DNA of 64,000 nt from Vigna angularis (Eukaryota > Streptophyta > Magnoliopsida > Fabales > Fabaceae). The notes beneath the pieces are model-generated. The model worked only from the letters and a program-made list of their open reading frames with translations. It did not search any database and had not been told where the DNA came from. Positions 50,497 through 63,862 of the stretch are shown here, piece after piece. Numbering within the stretch: the first letter of the stretch is position 1; each line of letters starts with the position of its first letter. The stretch is taken from positions 25,402,501-25,466,500 of the forward strand of contig NC_068970.1 in the NCBI RefSeq assembly GCF_016808095.1, read 5' to 3'. The translations under genes were made by a program, and so were the position numbers.

Positions 50497-52660
50497 GCTT
50501 TTTTTAGCATGGAGTGGGTGGGGAAAGTCACAACCTAACTCCCATTTTTTTGAATAATCTAATTAACAATTCTCGAATATCAACAAACCTTCTCAATGTA
50601 AGATTAAGTGATAATAAATGCAAGAATAACTATCCTCATTTATTACCTCAACTATATATTTCTCCTTCTGTGTTGGATCTTTACTTTTTCCATTTATCTA
50701 ATCACGTCTCAGTCTCAGCTTAACCTTCATTTAGCGCCTAATTGGCGTTTTATACTGTTAATGATGTTTTGCTTTAAGTTTATTAGGATACATCAATTGG
50801 TCTAGTAAGAATAGGAATGGTAAAACTACTTGGCATGTATTTGTTAAGAACGGTTACTATTTATAACGTAATGAATATTTTAATTTTCGTTTATAAACTT
50901 ATTAGATGCTATATTATATTATGAATATTTATTACTCATAAAAAATTAAAATTAAAATTAAATTTATATTTTATTAAGTTAAATTTAATTAAAATTAATT
51001 TATATTTTTATTAAGTTAAATTTAATTAAAAATATATTTAATTTAATTTAATTAATATTATATTTTATATTTTTTCCTATATTTTTATTTTTATTTTATT
51101 TTAAAAATTTATAAAATATTTTTTTTTTCTAAAATATATGTGGACATCTACAAATATAAACAGATTTTAAAATATTTATAAATATTTTTTAAATAAATAT
51201 ACAACATGTAACAAATGATTTTTTTTATTACGAATTATACAATAAACATACATTATTTGTCATCTTTAAACAAGACAATATATTTTCATTTTTTTTATTT
51301 TTTATCAACTTGTTTATTATTTTTATCAATCTCCTTTTACTCTAAGTGGTTCACTTATCCTTAAAAGCGCTTTCGTTAACGAGTTTCAAGAAATTAAGAA
51401 AGAAAAAGACATGTATTAAGATAAAAATTCAATCGATTGATGACAAACTAAAAATACGAATATTTAAATAAAACAACACTATATTAAATACTCAATATAA
51501 TAAATTAAAAAGAAACTCAATTAAAGTATATAAATTTATAATGTAATTAAAAATCAAGTAATGACTATTACAAGTTGAATCTTTTAGAAAATAAATACAG
51601 TGTAAAAGATAAATTAAAATAAAGAGGATAAAGACAGTCTATATTTTATATATACAATACTTTTTTCCTAAATTTTTAGAAAAGTATGTTTTTGTATATT
51701 TTTATTTTCAAAAAATAAAATAATTTTATGACAAATAATAATAATTAATTTTATAAATGTTTAGTTTTATTAATAAAACTAAAAAGTTAAGTATAAAAAT
51801 AACATTATATACATTATTGTATGAAAATAGATCACATGAACAAGAATGAATGGTTGGTAGATGATATATAACGACAGCAATTTGGAGTACGGCTTTGAAA
51901 GGCTTCTTAAAATATTGGTATGTTATTGGCGTAAATTATATTCTTAAGATGTATGATTGTCAGGTGAATATGGGTTGTCTATTGATCTCTATGCCAGAAA
52001 CTAAAATTTGAGTAAGGCAAGGGATTTTTTTGTATCCCTTCAAAGGAATGTAAATGTTTAACAACATGAAGATTATAAAGTGTATATGACAATCCATTAA
52101 ACTTAAATAACTTATTTTATTTTAAACTTGCCACTAATTTATTATTTATTATCATAATATAAGTTTTTTTATTATTGATAAATAAAAATCACACAAATGT
52201 TAATATTATATTTTTATAAAAATAGAAATTATTAATATATAGATTCTACCAATATCTTTTATCTAAATCACAGACTTAAAAGAAAAAAATAAAAATAATA
52301 ATAAATCTTCAATTATTTGGAAGGAAATAAAAGTTTGGAGTGAATTTATACATTGTCAGTATGAATTATTACCTCTGCTAATGACATAAAGCACACCGAG
52401 GAGTTCAAGAGGCCACATATTACTGATTACAAAAGGTAATAGTAAAAATAAAGGTGTATTCTTTTCTCATTCAAGTTGAAGAATAATAACTAGTTAGACA
52501 CATTTTGGGCTTACAACAAGGTCATTTGTTCCATAAGTAAGGATCACAATGGGATTGTGGTTTTCATTAATTAATCGTTATTTTAAAAGGAAAAATTCAT
52601 CATCATCCATTTTTTATATTTAATGTATAATTTTTTTCTCTCAACCCATCTTAAACTTGT
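50497..52660. other. Intergenic, upstream of the aminotransferase gene
   Basis: Very AT-rich DNA (for example 50880-51250) with no frame or terminus I can support. The first few hundred bases probably contain the promoter. Confidence 0.55.
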
Positions 52661-52670
52661 AAAACTAGAT

Positions 52671-52920
52671 CTCTAGTGTTCATTTTCTTTACAAATTAAC
52701 TTTAAATAACCTATGAAAATAAATTAGAAAACAAAAATAATTATATAAGATATTAATATTTTACATAACAAAAATAAGTAATAAATAAAATATATTAAAT
52801 ATTAGTAAAAATTAAATATTTAGTGTTCATTTTCTCTACAAATTAACTTAAGTAACTTATGAAAACAACAAAACAAAAATAATTATATAAAGTATTAGTA
52901 TTTTACATGATAAAAAAATA
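52671..52920. repeat. Diverged tandem duplication of about 130 bp
   Basis: 52671-52800 and 52817-52920 share 'agtgttcattttctYtacaaatt' and 'aataattatataaRgtatta' in the same order. The repeat lies directly before the copia LTR at 52951. Confidence 0.65.
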
Positions 52921-52950
52921 TTAAAAAAAGTAAAAATAATCAAATGTACG

Positions 52951-54118
52951 TGTTAGATATATTATTTTTATCATTTCTTTATATTTTATTTTTAATTAGT
53001 TTATTATTATTTCTTATTTATATTTGTGCTTAGCTCATATTTTTACTATTATAAATTAAGTAACCTATGTGTATATTCAACATAAGAGAGATTAATTTTA
53101 TACATAGTTTTCACTATATTCAACATGATATATAGAGTTAGGTTCTTTTGAGAATTTTTTTTGTTACTTCTACCACTTCACCTACTATTGACGACAATGC
53201 CATATACCATTACTAGTGGTGCCATCGTCTATGGCTACCACTTTCGAAGTTTCAGTTTCGACCAACAATCAGACGATTTTGATCGTCTCAGCTAGGCGAC
53301 CACAATTCCAACACCTACATTACAGCTCTTACATGCTCTCATTGCATTTTGAAGTTGTGGATATGCTCCTTTTTTCGTCATGTGTGGTGGCACGTCTCGT
53401 CTATTTTCAGGCAGCGATTTAGAGCGTCAAGATTGTTCTTTTTCCTCTTTCAAGTTCATCATGTGTGTTCGCACGTCTAGTCTCTTCTCATACAGTTATT
53501 CAAAGCATCGAGGTTACTCTTTTTCCTTTTTCAAGTGCCTTGATTGGAGAATCTTGGATTTTTAAGGTTTCTCTCTCATTTATCAATGACTCTGTTGACT
53601 TCCCTTCTGTCATCATTGTGTTTGACCTGTCAATATATGCTTTTTCGCCCGTGGCAAAGATGGTTTTTGTTAGTTTATTTATAGCCGTGGTGACTCTTCA
53701 ACAATGATCTCTTTATCCACTAGATGTCAACAATGCATTCCTCAATGATGATTTGCAAGAAGAGATTTACATGGAGCAACCTTCCAGATTTGTTACTTAG
53801 GGGAGTCTTCTGATTTGGTATTTCGTCTTCTATGTCGTCTTCGAAAATTGTTAACAATTTTGTGTCACTCGAGCGTAGAAACAAATATTTTTACTATGTC
53901 TTTATTGATTATATTAGTAACATGTTTGATATACGTACAATTTGTATGCACATGCTTGAGTGAGAGTGTTAGATATATTATATTTATCTTATCTTTAACT
54001 AGTTAGTGATTATTCTTTATTTGTATTTTGAGTTTAACCCATATTTCTTCTATTAGATGTGTATATTCAACATACTGATCTTTATTTAACTCATACATAA
54101 TTTTTACTATATTCAACA
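52951..54118 (+). mobile_element. Short decayed Ty1/copia element with LTRs
   Basis: Direct repeats at 52951-53125 and 53967-54118 both start TGTTAGATATATT and end ATTCAACA, as copia LTRs do. A primer-site-like 'tgatatatagag' follows the first LTR (compare TGGTATCAGAG for initiator tRNA-Met). The interior keeps one recognisable RT segment at about 53715-53800 ('LDVNNAFLNDDLQEEIYMEQ') ending in a stop; gag, integrase and most of RT are missing. The 5-bp flanks (gtacg, atatg) do not match, so the insertion is old. Confidence 0.8.
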
Positions 54119-54465
54119 ATATGTTTTAGTTTTAAAAACAACTTGATATATCATTAAAGTTAAATTACACCAACCTTGCTCCTTTCATTAAATGTCGAGT
54201 TCTTCAGTTTCTTCATGGTCAACTTGTTTTTCATTGTGGATGTCTTGTTTTTCATCTTGGCCAACTTCTTCATTGCTCAGGTCGAGTTCTTAGTAACCTA
54301 GACCAACTTGTTCTTGACCTTGGCTTTCTTTTTATTAACCATGGCCGACTTCCTCTCAATAACCAGGTTCCTCTCTATATCTTTGTTTTCATCTTTTGAA
54401 ACAATTTTCTTCACAATAGAAGATGTTTTCTTCACCAAACCCTTCTCTTCCTTTCAACCTAAATT

Positions 54466-54800
54466 AGTAAAGCCCTATACTCCTTGATGATTTTAATTTT
54501 GGAAGTCGCTTCGTAGGACTCCAATTTCAATTTAAACACATTTTTTTTCAGCTTTTGCTTCCCTTTGGCATCAACTGGTGTTTTTGTTGTCATTCTAACC
54601 AAATTTCCCGTTCTTACTTTCATAAATCCCACTTTAGGCATCTCCTTCATTCTTGCTTTCTTCATTAGAAGAAGACCTAATTTTGCAGCTTCAGGTACGG
54701 TAAGAGATGCAATGTTATCAACAAGCCTAAAAAATATTTTTGTTGAAGGACCTCGGTGATCATCAAGATCGAATGTAAAAGGATCAAAATCAGTTGAAAG
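54466..54800 (-). pseudogene. Ribosomal protein L7/L12-like fragment (mitochondrial type)
   Basis: Within a 226-residue minus-strand frame (54459-55139), residues about 115-223 resemble plant organellar L7/L12. They contain an N-terminal dimerisation-like part 'RLVDNIASLTVPEAAKLGLLL', a hinge, and the start of the C-terminal domain 'VFKLKLESYEATSKIKIIKE'. The frame then stops where the rest of that domain (the 'LGLKEAKDLVE' type part) should follow. The preceding residues 60-110 are acidic and low-complexity. L7/L12 would recruit translation factors to the ribosomal stalk; this copy lacks most of the factor-binding domain. It lies downstream, in the same orientation, of a decayed copia gag, which suggests retro-copying or capture. 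There are no introns in the fragment. Confidence 0.65.
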
Positions 54801-55689
54801 ACTTCCTTGGTTAATTTCCAAATCCTCCTTTTCCCTATCTTCCTCCTCTAAAGCATCATCTTCATCATCATCGTCGTCACCGTCTTCAACCTCACTCAAA
54901 AGTGGGATCTCATTCTCCTCCACTTGTTCTTTCAATTCCTCTTTGACCTTCACCTTATGATCAATTGACCTCACCTTATCCGTCACAAGGCTCTCCATGT
55001 TCCATTTTGGGCTATCCACGATCTCCACACTTTTTGCAAAGCTTGTTAGGCTATTCAGACATCTCATCAGGTTGATCGGGCTTATCCCATGTTCCATCGA
55101 GGTTTTTACATTCTGCTTCGAGCTATGCAGAAGCACCATGAAGCTAACCGGTTAATCTGACATTATACCGAGCTACTTGGTCTCCACAAAGAGAAATCTA
55201 AGGTTCCCACCTACTCTCTTAGGCTAATTAGGCTCTCCAATTGCTTGTCCAAGCTTGCCACCGAGTTCTCCAGAAAACTCTCCAACGAGATCTACGCTGA
55301 ATTGTAAAGGCTCCTCCATGTGCGTCCAAGCTTTATTTTCCCCTCTCCGAGCTACTTAGTTATTTAGCCAGCCTATCCATGATAGTCGGCTGTTTGGCCG
55401 AGTTTCCCTTACTACTTAGTTGTTTGTCCGAGTTCACTACACTACTCGATTATTTTTTCGATTTCTCCTTATTGTTCATCATTTTTGCAAGTTCTTCTTA
55501 CCATTTGGAAAACTTGCTAAGCTCTTCTTTCTACTTGGTGTTCTTGGTGAATTCTCCTTTCTACTTGGCAATGTTGTTGAGCTCTTTTGCTATTTGACAA
55601 ACTTGTCAAATTGCCCTTGTGCTCGACACTAATCTCTAGTTCGAACATGGCTCGACCTCCAATCTCCTTATCATCATACAACTCATACT

Positions 55690-55835
55690 CAACTATTCAT
55701 CTAGTCTCCTCGACATTACACAACCAACATATGGTCTCCTCGACTTTGAACAACTTAGACGCAACTCAACATTTGGTCTCTTCGACTTTGCACAACTTGA
55801 ACACAACTCGACGTTCGGTCTCTAGCTTAGTAGCT
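55690..55835. repeat. Imperfect tandem repeat of about 42 bp, 3 units
   Basis: Units contain 'ggtctcctcgactttg' and 'caacttRgacRcaactc'. The repeat lies in the interval between the L7/L12 fragment and the copia gag. The rest of 54800-55890 is mixed, stop-rich sequence I cannot assign. Confidence 0.6.
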
Positions 55836-55892
55836 TGACGTTCAAGCTCCTTGAAAACATCAAAATTCTTATTTCTTCATCAACTTCTTCAA

Positions 55893-57190
55893 TTAGGAGA
55901 TTTGTCTCTTCCTTTCCACTATCAGATCCATACTCTCTTGCAACATGTCCAACCTTTCATTAATAGTAACCTTTGACCGATCTATAATAACTTTCATAGT
56001 GGTTATGTTTGCCACACTTAAAACATTCAACTCTAGAGTTACTTGACAAACCTCCTCGACCTCTCCTTTGTCCATGACCTTACTATATTTATACAGATGG
56101 TTTTCTCTTTATTGTCTTCAAAATCACCTTGGCCTTAACCTCCTTATCGTCAGCCTCTTTCAATAGAACCTCAGCCTTTAATGATTCAAGCTCCTCTCTT
56201 CAGGTCAAGCTTTGCCTAAAGTGTTTAATCAAGTTGCCTATAGGTCGTCCTTCTCCATTGCTCATGTACCTCCAAGGACCCGACAAGTTCTTCAATCAAG
56301 AGCATGGACAAGTCTTTGGATTCCTCGATAGGATAAACTATATTCTCAAAATCCTTAATAGACAACCTTAGGATCTTCTCCACAAGTTAGTTGGCATACA
56401 ACTCCTCTCCATTTCTACCGAGTTGGTTTGTCATGGCTACTCATTCTCTCTCCTCCATTCTCAAGCTTTCAAACTCGTCTTTGAGAGTTTGAAGTCAAAC
56501 TTGCCTAACACGGTTATCTCCTTTGTATACATTTTTCCAGGATGCTCTTGAAGATTTTGCGTTTATTATCTTCTCAAAGTCAAATTCATCCACAACTCGA
56601 TACAATATGTACAAAGCCGATTTATCATTCGCTTGCATTTTTCTCAATGCAACAAACTTGAGCAACCGTATGTTTTTCATTTTCTGTTGGCTCTTCGTAT
56701 CAATTCTCAACTACATCCGAAACGATTTAGGGATCTACGAAGAGCTTTCATATGCACATTCCAATTATAATAGTTGACTTTCTTTGCCTACTAAGACAGA
56801 GACACACTCTTTGAAAGGTTGGTCATCTCTCATTCATTCTTTCTAAAAAAAACTCAAACACTCAAGCTTGCTCTAGCTCACACTTAGACGGTGAAGCTTT
56901 GATACCAAATTATTAGAAAAATGACACTCATTACTATTATGTGAATCTAGTGTGCTCTACGTTATGTGTCAACTAGGCTCTTACAAAGTCATAAAATCTA
57001 CCATTAAGACACCATTATTACTTATTATTGTCTAATAACCATTACATTAAACTAGTGACCCTTACACTCTAAAATAAACTAAACATCTAAACAAATAAAC
57101 ATCCCACTTAATTTATTACATTTAAGTTTATCTTCCAATTCATAAATTTCTCAAGAGAGTTTCCCTTGTTATAATAGCATATAAGTCTCA
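55893..57190 (-). mobile_element. Decayed Ty1/copia element: primer site, gag relic and LTR-like flank
   Basis: The primer site TGGTATCAAAGC (minus strand, 56896-56907) is the usual initiator tRNA-Met site of copia elements. Downstream on the minus strand is a copia gag (UBN2) relic over about 56790-56230. It includes 'LQTLKDEFESLRMEE', 'NQLGRNGEELYAN' and 'EESKDLSMLLIEELVGSLE', interrupted by several stops and shifts, plus a further frame to 55893. The 5' LTR should lie at 56910-57190, but I could not fix its outer end. No protease, integrase or RT was found, so the element is truncated. Confidence 0.75.
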
Positions 57191-57199
57191 TGCACGGTG

Positions 57200-59364
57200 T
57201 CTGATTTAATAGTTTTTTAAGAATAACTTGGCTGGCTGAAAACAACTACACCAAAAGTGAAAACAAGTCACGTGAAAGCTGACGTGGTGGACAAACAAAC
57301 AAAACCAGAATGACTCTAATATTGGACTTTTGTGCATTGCAGTATTGCCAAAACCCCATTTCAGCAAAAATGTTTCTGCACGGTCATTTGCCTTTCCTTA
57401 CAGGCCTTCCTTCTTCATATATGCATACCTTTTCTTCATATAAGGCCTCGTACGGCTTTCCTTTCAGCCGTGAATTCTTAAACAACTCCAGCAATAATTT
57501 ATCGTTTTGATAAGACCTTGTCCTCATAGGTTGCAGTTTGAATGCACGCAAAGTTGGTTTTACGGTCATAACTTTGTGTACTAATGCAGTTACATGAAAA
57601 TTGAAACATTGACCAATGCAGGTACGTCGATTCACATGCTGAAACAGAAGCTTCAGCGCAGTTTCAAGCTTTTGGTGAAGGAGAATTATTACAGGGCAAC
57701 ATTTTGAATGTTCAGAAACTTTATTTACTTCTTCATTTTACGTGCAGAAAGTCTAATTCATTTTGTTTCAATTTTTTATTTATTTCATTAATACTTACTA
57801 AGAATTTATCCAAAAAGGAGCTTCGTTTGTTGAAACAAATTATTTGACCATAAACCAGTAATGGAAACCTTGTGCTCTGTGTGAAAGATAAATTACTTTT
57901 AACATATGGATTATAATCTAGCCAAAAGAAAAGAAACAAAATAACTGATCATGATCATATATGAAAACAAACCTAAATTTCACTTCACCAGGAATCAAGT
58001 GGAAATGAATACTTACAAAAACAGTAACCACAATCTGATTCTTGGTTTGTGTGACATTCAAGTGATGCTCATAATTGGCTTTACTTTATGGTGTGACTAA
58101 ACATCAGAGTCACAGAAAAAATCATGCTACCTTGTTTCTTCGCAACGCATTTTTCAACTTGCTACTTCCATTTACCATATGGAACCAAACAACAAGGAAG
58201 CCATACAAGATTCTTTAGTAGCAAGTTTTTTTCAATTTGCAGAACCTAATCTATCGTTTCTGTACTTTTTTCTAAAATCAGGTTCAGTGTTTCTCCGTAT
58301 ATCTTGTGTTATCTGCACTTAGCAGTATAGTTGCATATTCTTACCCTTTTGGGCTTTTCGTGGACACAAAAAAGGTTATATCTACTGTTGATTGCTATGC
58401 AGCAAAATAGGAAGCTGCTACATGCCAAAATGATCCTTGGATGGAATGGAAAACCTCATCTTTCCATTCCAGAAAATCATAAAAGCGATATGCAACAATA
58501 CTTATTTAACTATGAGTAAATCCCTACTATTTTTTTTCTTCAAATAATCGTCTAATCATTCTTCTAATCCTAAATTGATCCTCCGAAGATAACCTTTTCA
58601 TTGTATTAGTGTTTCAAATTGTCACCATAGTATTTTTCATATGCACAGAACAAGTGACTAAATTGATTCTTCTGTTTTTTTTAAGAAAGTTTGATGCTTC
58701 TTTCTAATCATTAGTTTAATCCTTCATAAAAAAATTATAGTACATTTTAAATATTTAGAAGATATGTCATGTGGAAATATTTAAAAGACTAATGCGATAA
58801 TAGACTAATCTTCAAAAAATAACACAAATGTTGACGATTGACTCTTTTTATAAATGGTTGTTCTGCAATTCTTTCAAAAGTTAACAGCTTTACCTCTCAT
58901 AACATATCTGACAGATAACAGAACCCATACAATTTGAAAATCCAGTTGGTTGGTGTGTGGGGGTCAAAGCCTGGGCAATAGGAATCAGGTAACAGACATT
59001 TATTGTTTTAAGGTCCCAGAAAAAGATATTTTGAAGTAGCAGCATGCTTAGGAATTCATGGAAAACCAAAGTTGATTCCACTTAGTTGTGGGCTTTGCAA
59101 TAATTCTCCTTCATTATAAATCCCTTCTTAAAAAAGAACACACTTCTTTTCAAAAGGGGAACTTGCAGCATACTAAAGGATAGCCCCCCAGTATATGTTA
59201 AAACACAGGGTGTGGCTTAAGAAGGAAATCGTCAATCAAAACCAGCTTATTCTGAATCTCACTAAAACTTCTACTTCACTAATTCCATGTATTACAAACT
59301 AAAGAAGGAAAGTTGCTTCTTTAACACCATCTGCAAATTGTTTTATCAATTTTCCATCTTTCTC
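57200..59364. other. Intergenic, no supported gene
   Basis: Less AT-rich than most spacers here, with short frames on both strands (57310-57510, 57384-57635, 58331-58519), none with a domain. The last 200-300 bp before 59365 are likely the 3' untranslated region of the bHLH gene. I cannot exclude a non-coding transcript. Confidence 0.5.
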
Positions 59365-60720
59365 CTAGAGACATTTCCCACCAAACCCAGCATTTCTGAA
59401 TAGTGATTGTTTTATCTCCTCAGGGCTAATGCTATTTCTCTGTTCACCTACCTATGACCACGAAAAGAGTAAGTTTACGGTAGAGATTCAAGCATGCAAT
59501 TAAGATTGAAGGGACCAAATAGAATACAGACCTCAGAACAAGATGCTTCCACTGAAAAGTCATTGAAGCTGCTTACAACACATTGCTGAATCTCAAGGCC
59601 CAATGCTTCTAATGTATTGACGGTTGATAGTAGCAATCCAGGCTTTGTGGCACAGCAAATGCTGATCCTAGTGTCCTGGTCTCTCCTTTCAACATCAAAC
59701 TGCAAATACATTTATTGAGAAAGTGGGTCTGTGATAATGCTTTAAGTCAGGGGTTTGGTTTGGCAGAGTACCTTGGGGGAGTTTCTTACAATTGCTTCAT
59801 TTGGTTTGAGTTGGTCCCTTGAAATGCCCAACAGATTAATCTGACTTGAGCCCTCTTCCACCTCTTCTTCTTGCAACTTGCCAATCCTTTCCAAAAGCTC
59901 TTTCATGTAGTCTATAGTATCCCCAAGAATAGAGGTCCTGTCCATCTGTTAAAAGTTGATATTGCTCAGTTCAGTGTGTCACACAGCAAAATCAAGAAAA
60001 CAAACAAACCAAGCATGGGTCATGTTATGGATGTAAGCCAAACATGAGAATTCCAATTTTGTTTATACTGATTCAGATATTACTAGTGGGGAAAAGTGAG
60101 GGTTAAAAAAAAAGAAAAGATATTGTTTTGGAAATCACCTTGCTGATCTTGGGGACTATTGACCTAAGCATGGAAAGACGGTCATTGAGACGTTTTCTTC
60201 TCCTCCTTTCTGCCATGAGATTCTTTGAGGGCTGTCCCTCTAGCTTTTTGGACTTGTGTTTTCTCTCTCCATCATCAGACATGGCTGTGTTGAAGAGTGG
60301 AATCTCTGTGGGTTGTGGATTCTCAACACCGTGTTCTTCAACTTTGCAGACAGTCTTGATTTCTTGAAAGTTGTTATCGTTGTTGTGATAAAAGGCAATA
60401 TCTGCATCCTCGAGTGTGGGTGGAAGTGGAGGTGAGGGATGATCGTTGCCAGGTTGAAGGTCTGGCAATGGCATTGTGAAGGCATCGGGAAATGGGTATG
60501 GTGGTAGTTCATTGGTGAAAGGGCATTCAAATCTGCGGTCTAATGGTGCTGAAAATGCACCAAAGAGGGTGTTAGAGGAGGGGAAAGATGGGTTATCAAG
60601 AAAAGTGTCAAAACTCCAACCATTAGACAATAGCTCCAAGAACCCACTGGATAAAGCATTCCATGTCTCTCTTCTTGGAGCTACCAATTCTTCTAAGAAA
60701 CCAAGCTGAGAAAGCTCCAT
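59365..60720 (-). CDS. bHLH transcription factor, bHLH93/bHLH61-like, 336 residues, 4 exons
   Basis: Exons in coding order: 60139-60720, 59772-59945, 59532-59699, 59365-59451, all GT-AG and phase 0. The N-terminus has the conserved '[19 protein letters not shown]' block. A Pro-rich acidic middle follows. The basic region is at about 165-177 ('[16 protein letters not shown]') and the helix-loop-helix at about 178-215 ('[18 protein letters not shown]'). An ACT-like C-terminal dimerisation domain spans about 253-325 and ends 'NAGFGGKCL'. Basic-region and HLH wording places it near Arabidopsis bHLH93 and bHLH61, related to the ICE1/SCRM group. Such proteins act in the nucleus, bind E-box sites (CANNTG) as dimers, and affect flowering or gibberellin responses; the exact role here is inference. 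The bHLH is split by the first intron at the usual point. The gene appears intact. Confidence 0.93.
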
Positions 60721-61800
60721 CTCTCTTCTTTCTCACTCTCTCACCCTGTGACCTCACCAACTAATAATGTTTTCCCAACTTCAAAATATTATTTACATTT
60801 TAGGTCAGTAAGCCAACCTTTTTACTATTGGTGACTACGTTCCCTTTCAACTGAAATTTATTTTTTACATAAAATAACTTTTAAATTTTATTTATAAATT
60901 ATTTTTTGAAATATATTAATAGATAATCAATTTTTTAATTACATTAATCAAATAATCATATCTATTACAAATTTTTCTAACAATATATTTACTTTTTCTT
61001 AATCAGATAGTGTTATAGTACATCCTTATCCATTTTCATTACTTCAATTCGTTTTTTTATGATTTTCCTAATCCAATAAAGTGAAAACAAATATAAGAAT
61101 GATAATAAAAATTTAACTTAATTTTTACATATTTCATCTTAGAAGTTCAAGAGATTTTGAAGTGAAAATACAATTTTGAAGTTTGAAAGAGTTGGATTAC
61201 CTCTTCCTTTCTTTTGACACAAGAGAAGAAGAGTTTTTCAAAGAAAGATTGATAGGTTTTCTTTGAAAGTTTTGAAATATATTTGAAGTTAAATATCCTA
61301 AATTTTTTGTCATAGTCATGTATCATAATCTCATGACAAAATATCACTTTCTACTAACTCAAGTCGAAAAGATCAATCTTGTACAGATTGATCTTTCATC
61401 TAGCTATAAGCATGATTTCTTCATCAAATAATAAATACATAAATGTCCTTATTAAAGAAACTCATATAACTATTGTTACATAAATGACTTATATATTCAA
61501 GTCCTTCAACATATAAGACATTTTGAATACATACTAGAGATGTATACCTACAAATCCAATACATGATATCTTACATTTCCCAGTTCCATTAATAGGTACA
61601 TTATCACCTTCATGTTTATAGAAGTTTATGAATGTGGACTTTGTTGTTATGAGAAAAGAAAGTATGAAAATTATCTATGTTATTCCATTATAAGGAGAGA
61701 GTATAATTGATATATATAACTGTTTAAAACAATATAAAAACGGAATATAAATATATGACCATAAATACACAGATATTAACGAAAAAATAAATTAAATCCA
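60721..61800. other. bHLH gene upstream region, then probable copia 3' LTR
   Basis: The first 100 bp, CT-rich, are a likely 5' leader; no clear TATA box is seen. At 61790-61810 the minus strand reads 'gagggggatattgga', a polypurine tract and LTR start of the copia element to the right (TATTGGA for the usual TGTTGGA). The LTR would extend left from 61803, but I could not find its other end. Confidence 0.5.
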
Positions 61801-61803
61801 ATA

Positions 61804-63862
61804 TCCCCCTCAAGCTGCAACATATATATCCTTAATGCTCAGCTTGGACAACAAAGATTGAAATTGTGTTGGATGCAAAACTCTAATATGAATGTCTGCA
61901 AGTTGGGCTAAAGTAGAAATAGGCAGGAGCTTAATTACACCAGCTTGAACTTTATCCCTTATGAGATGACAATCAATTTCAATATGCTTTGTCCTCTCAT
62001 GCATGGCTAGATTTTGTGCAATTGTATAGCAGATTGATTGTCACAAAACAGAGAAACTGGTTGTGGTAGAGGTTGTTTCAAATCATGGAGCAAATACAAA
62101 AGCCATTGAATTTCACATGTTATGGAAGCTAAGGCTCCATATTCTGCTTCGGTTGATGATCTAGATATAGTACCTTGCTTCTTGGATTTCCAGCTGATTA
62201 AGGATTCACCATAGAACACATTAAAACTAGTCCCGGCCTTCTAGTGTCAAGGTAAGCAGCCCAATCAGAATCACTAAAAGCCTTGAGAACATGTTTTGTG
62301 TTGGAGGGAAAGAATAATCCTTGTCCTGGATTGTTCTTGATATATCTCAGATCCTTATTGCTGTTGTGATCTTCCAAAGGATTGGAAAGAAATTGACTCA
62401 GAGTACTAACAACAAAACATAAATCTGGTCTTGTGTTGGTTAGATATAATAACCTGCCAAGAAGCCTTCTATAGGCATGCACATCTAAATAGGGTTTCCC
62501 TTTTGTCTTGGAAAATTTTGTGCTTGACTGTATGGGAGTAGAAACAGGTTGATATCCCAACAATCCTACATCTTTTAGTAACTCTAAAGCATACTTCTTT
62601 GTGAAAAATTATTGCCCTGTTGAGATCTTGCAATTTCTAAGCCCAGAAAATACTTGAGTTGGCCTAGATCTTTAATCTTGAACTTTGCATTCAATAGAGC
62701 CTTTACAGTCTAAATTTCCTGGATGTCATCACCTGCCAAGACTATATTATCTACATAAACAAGTAAGATGGTGATATGAGCAGAATCACTTTTGACAAAA
62801 AGTGAATAATCTGATTTTGATTGAATGTAGCCCAAAGAAAGTAAAGTAGTTGTCAACTTGTAATTCCATTGTCTAGAGGCCTGCTTGAGTCCATATAAAG
62901 ACTTCAATAACTTGCAAACTTTCCTTGGTTTTTCTGTTTTGTAGCCAAGAGGAAGAGACATGTATACTTCTTCATCTAGATCCCCATGTAAAAAAGCATG
63001 ATTTACATCTAGTTGATGTAAATACCAATGTTTGGAAGTTGCTAAAGCCAGAACCAATCTTACTGTTGTGAGTTTGACAACAGGTGAAAAAGTCTCAAAG
63101 TAATCTAAACCTTGTTGTTGTGTGTAGCCTTTGGCTACTAACCTTGCCTTGTATCGTTCAATACTCCCATCAACATGCCTCTTTATTTTGTGTACTCATT
63201 TACATCCGATAGGTTGCTTTCCATAAGGTAGATCAGTCAAAACCCAAGTTTTGAAATTTTCTAAAGCTGCAATTTCTTGATCCATGTCATTTCTCCAACA
63301 ATCATGTTTGATGGCTTGGTTATAGGTTTTAGGTTCACTAACTTGGGAAAGATTAAGGACATATGATTTATGAAGAGATGATAATGCATCATATGAGAGA
63401 TATGAAGAGATAGGATATAAGGTACCTATGGATGAGTGAGTGGCGGAAGAAGTAGATAACATGTTGCAATGATAGTCCTGTAGATAAGATGGTTTATGTT
63501 TTGGCCTGATTGATTTCCTTTGTGGAGTAGCAGTGGGAGGTTCAACAGAAATAGGTTGAGAAGAAGAAATAATAGGGTCTGGAACAATAGAAGGAGGAGA
63601 TGTAGGTGGTAAAGAGGGTTGATCAGTAACTTCTGAGAAAAGAGGTGATGGAGAGGAAATGATTTTGGTGACAAAATCCAAGGAATTTTGTGTATCAATA
63701 GGTGAGTGCTTGTCACTAGTAAGAAAAGGAAATATGTTTTCATAAAATACTACATTCCTTGATAGAAAAATTTCCCTATAGTTGAAATCTAACAAAAGGT
63801 AGCCTTTCACTCCTTTTTTAAAACCAAGTAAAACACATTTTCTTGCACGAGGTTGAAATTTT
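61804..63862 (-). pseudogene. Ty1/copia pol relic: integrase end, RT and RNase H
   Basis: Read on the minus strand from 63862: the integrase C-terminus ('KCVLLGFKKGVKGYLLLDF'), a Pro/Ser-rich linker, then RT with '[18 protein letters not shown]', '[12 protein letters not shown]' and the active-site motif as YVDN instead of YVDD. RNase H follows with 'SRSSTEAEYGALAS' and 'CDNQSAIQ', then the C-terminus 'HERTKHIEIDCHLIRDKV'. Damage: a stop at about 63196, a stop after 'DDIQEI' (62710), frame loss near 62600, and a one-base loss near 62022. An intact enzyme would copy element RNA into DNA; this one cannot. The left flank has the polypurine tract and probable LTR. The right part is cut at 63863 by a CACTA element, and the rest of pol lies beyond the window. 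Confidence 0.9.

Noticed and set aside
60128..60709. Plus-strand frames opposite bHLH exon 1
   Set aside because: Antisense shadows of a well-supported exon.
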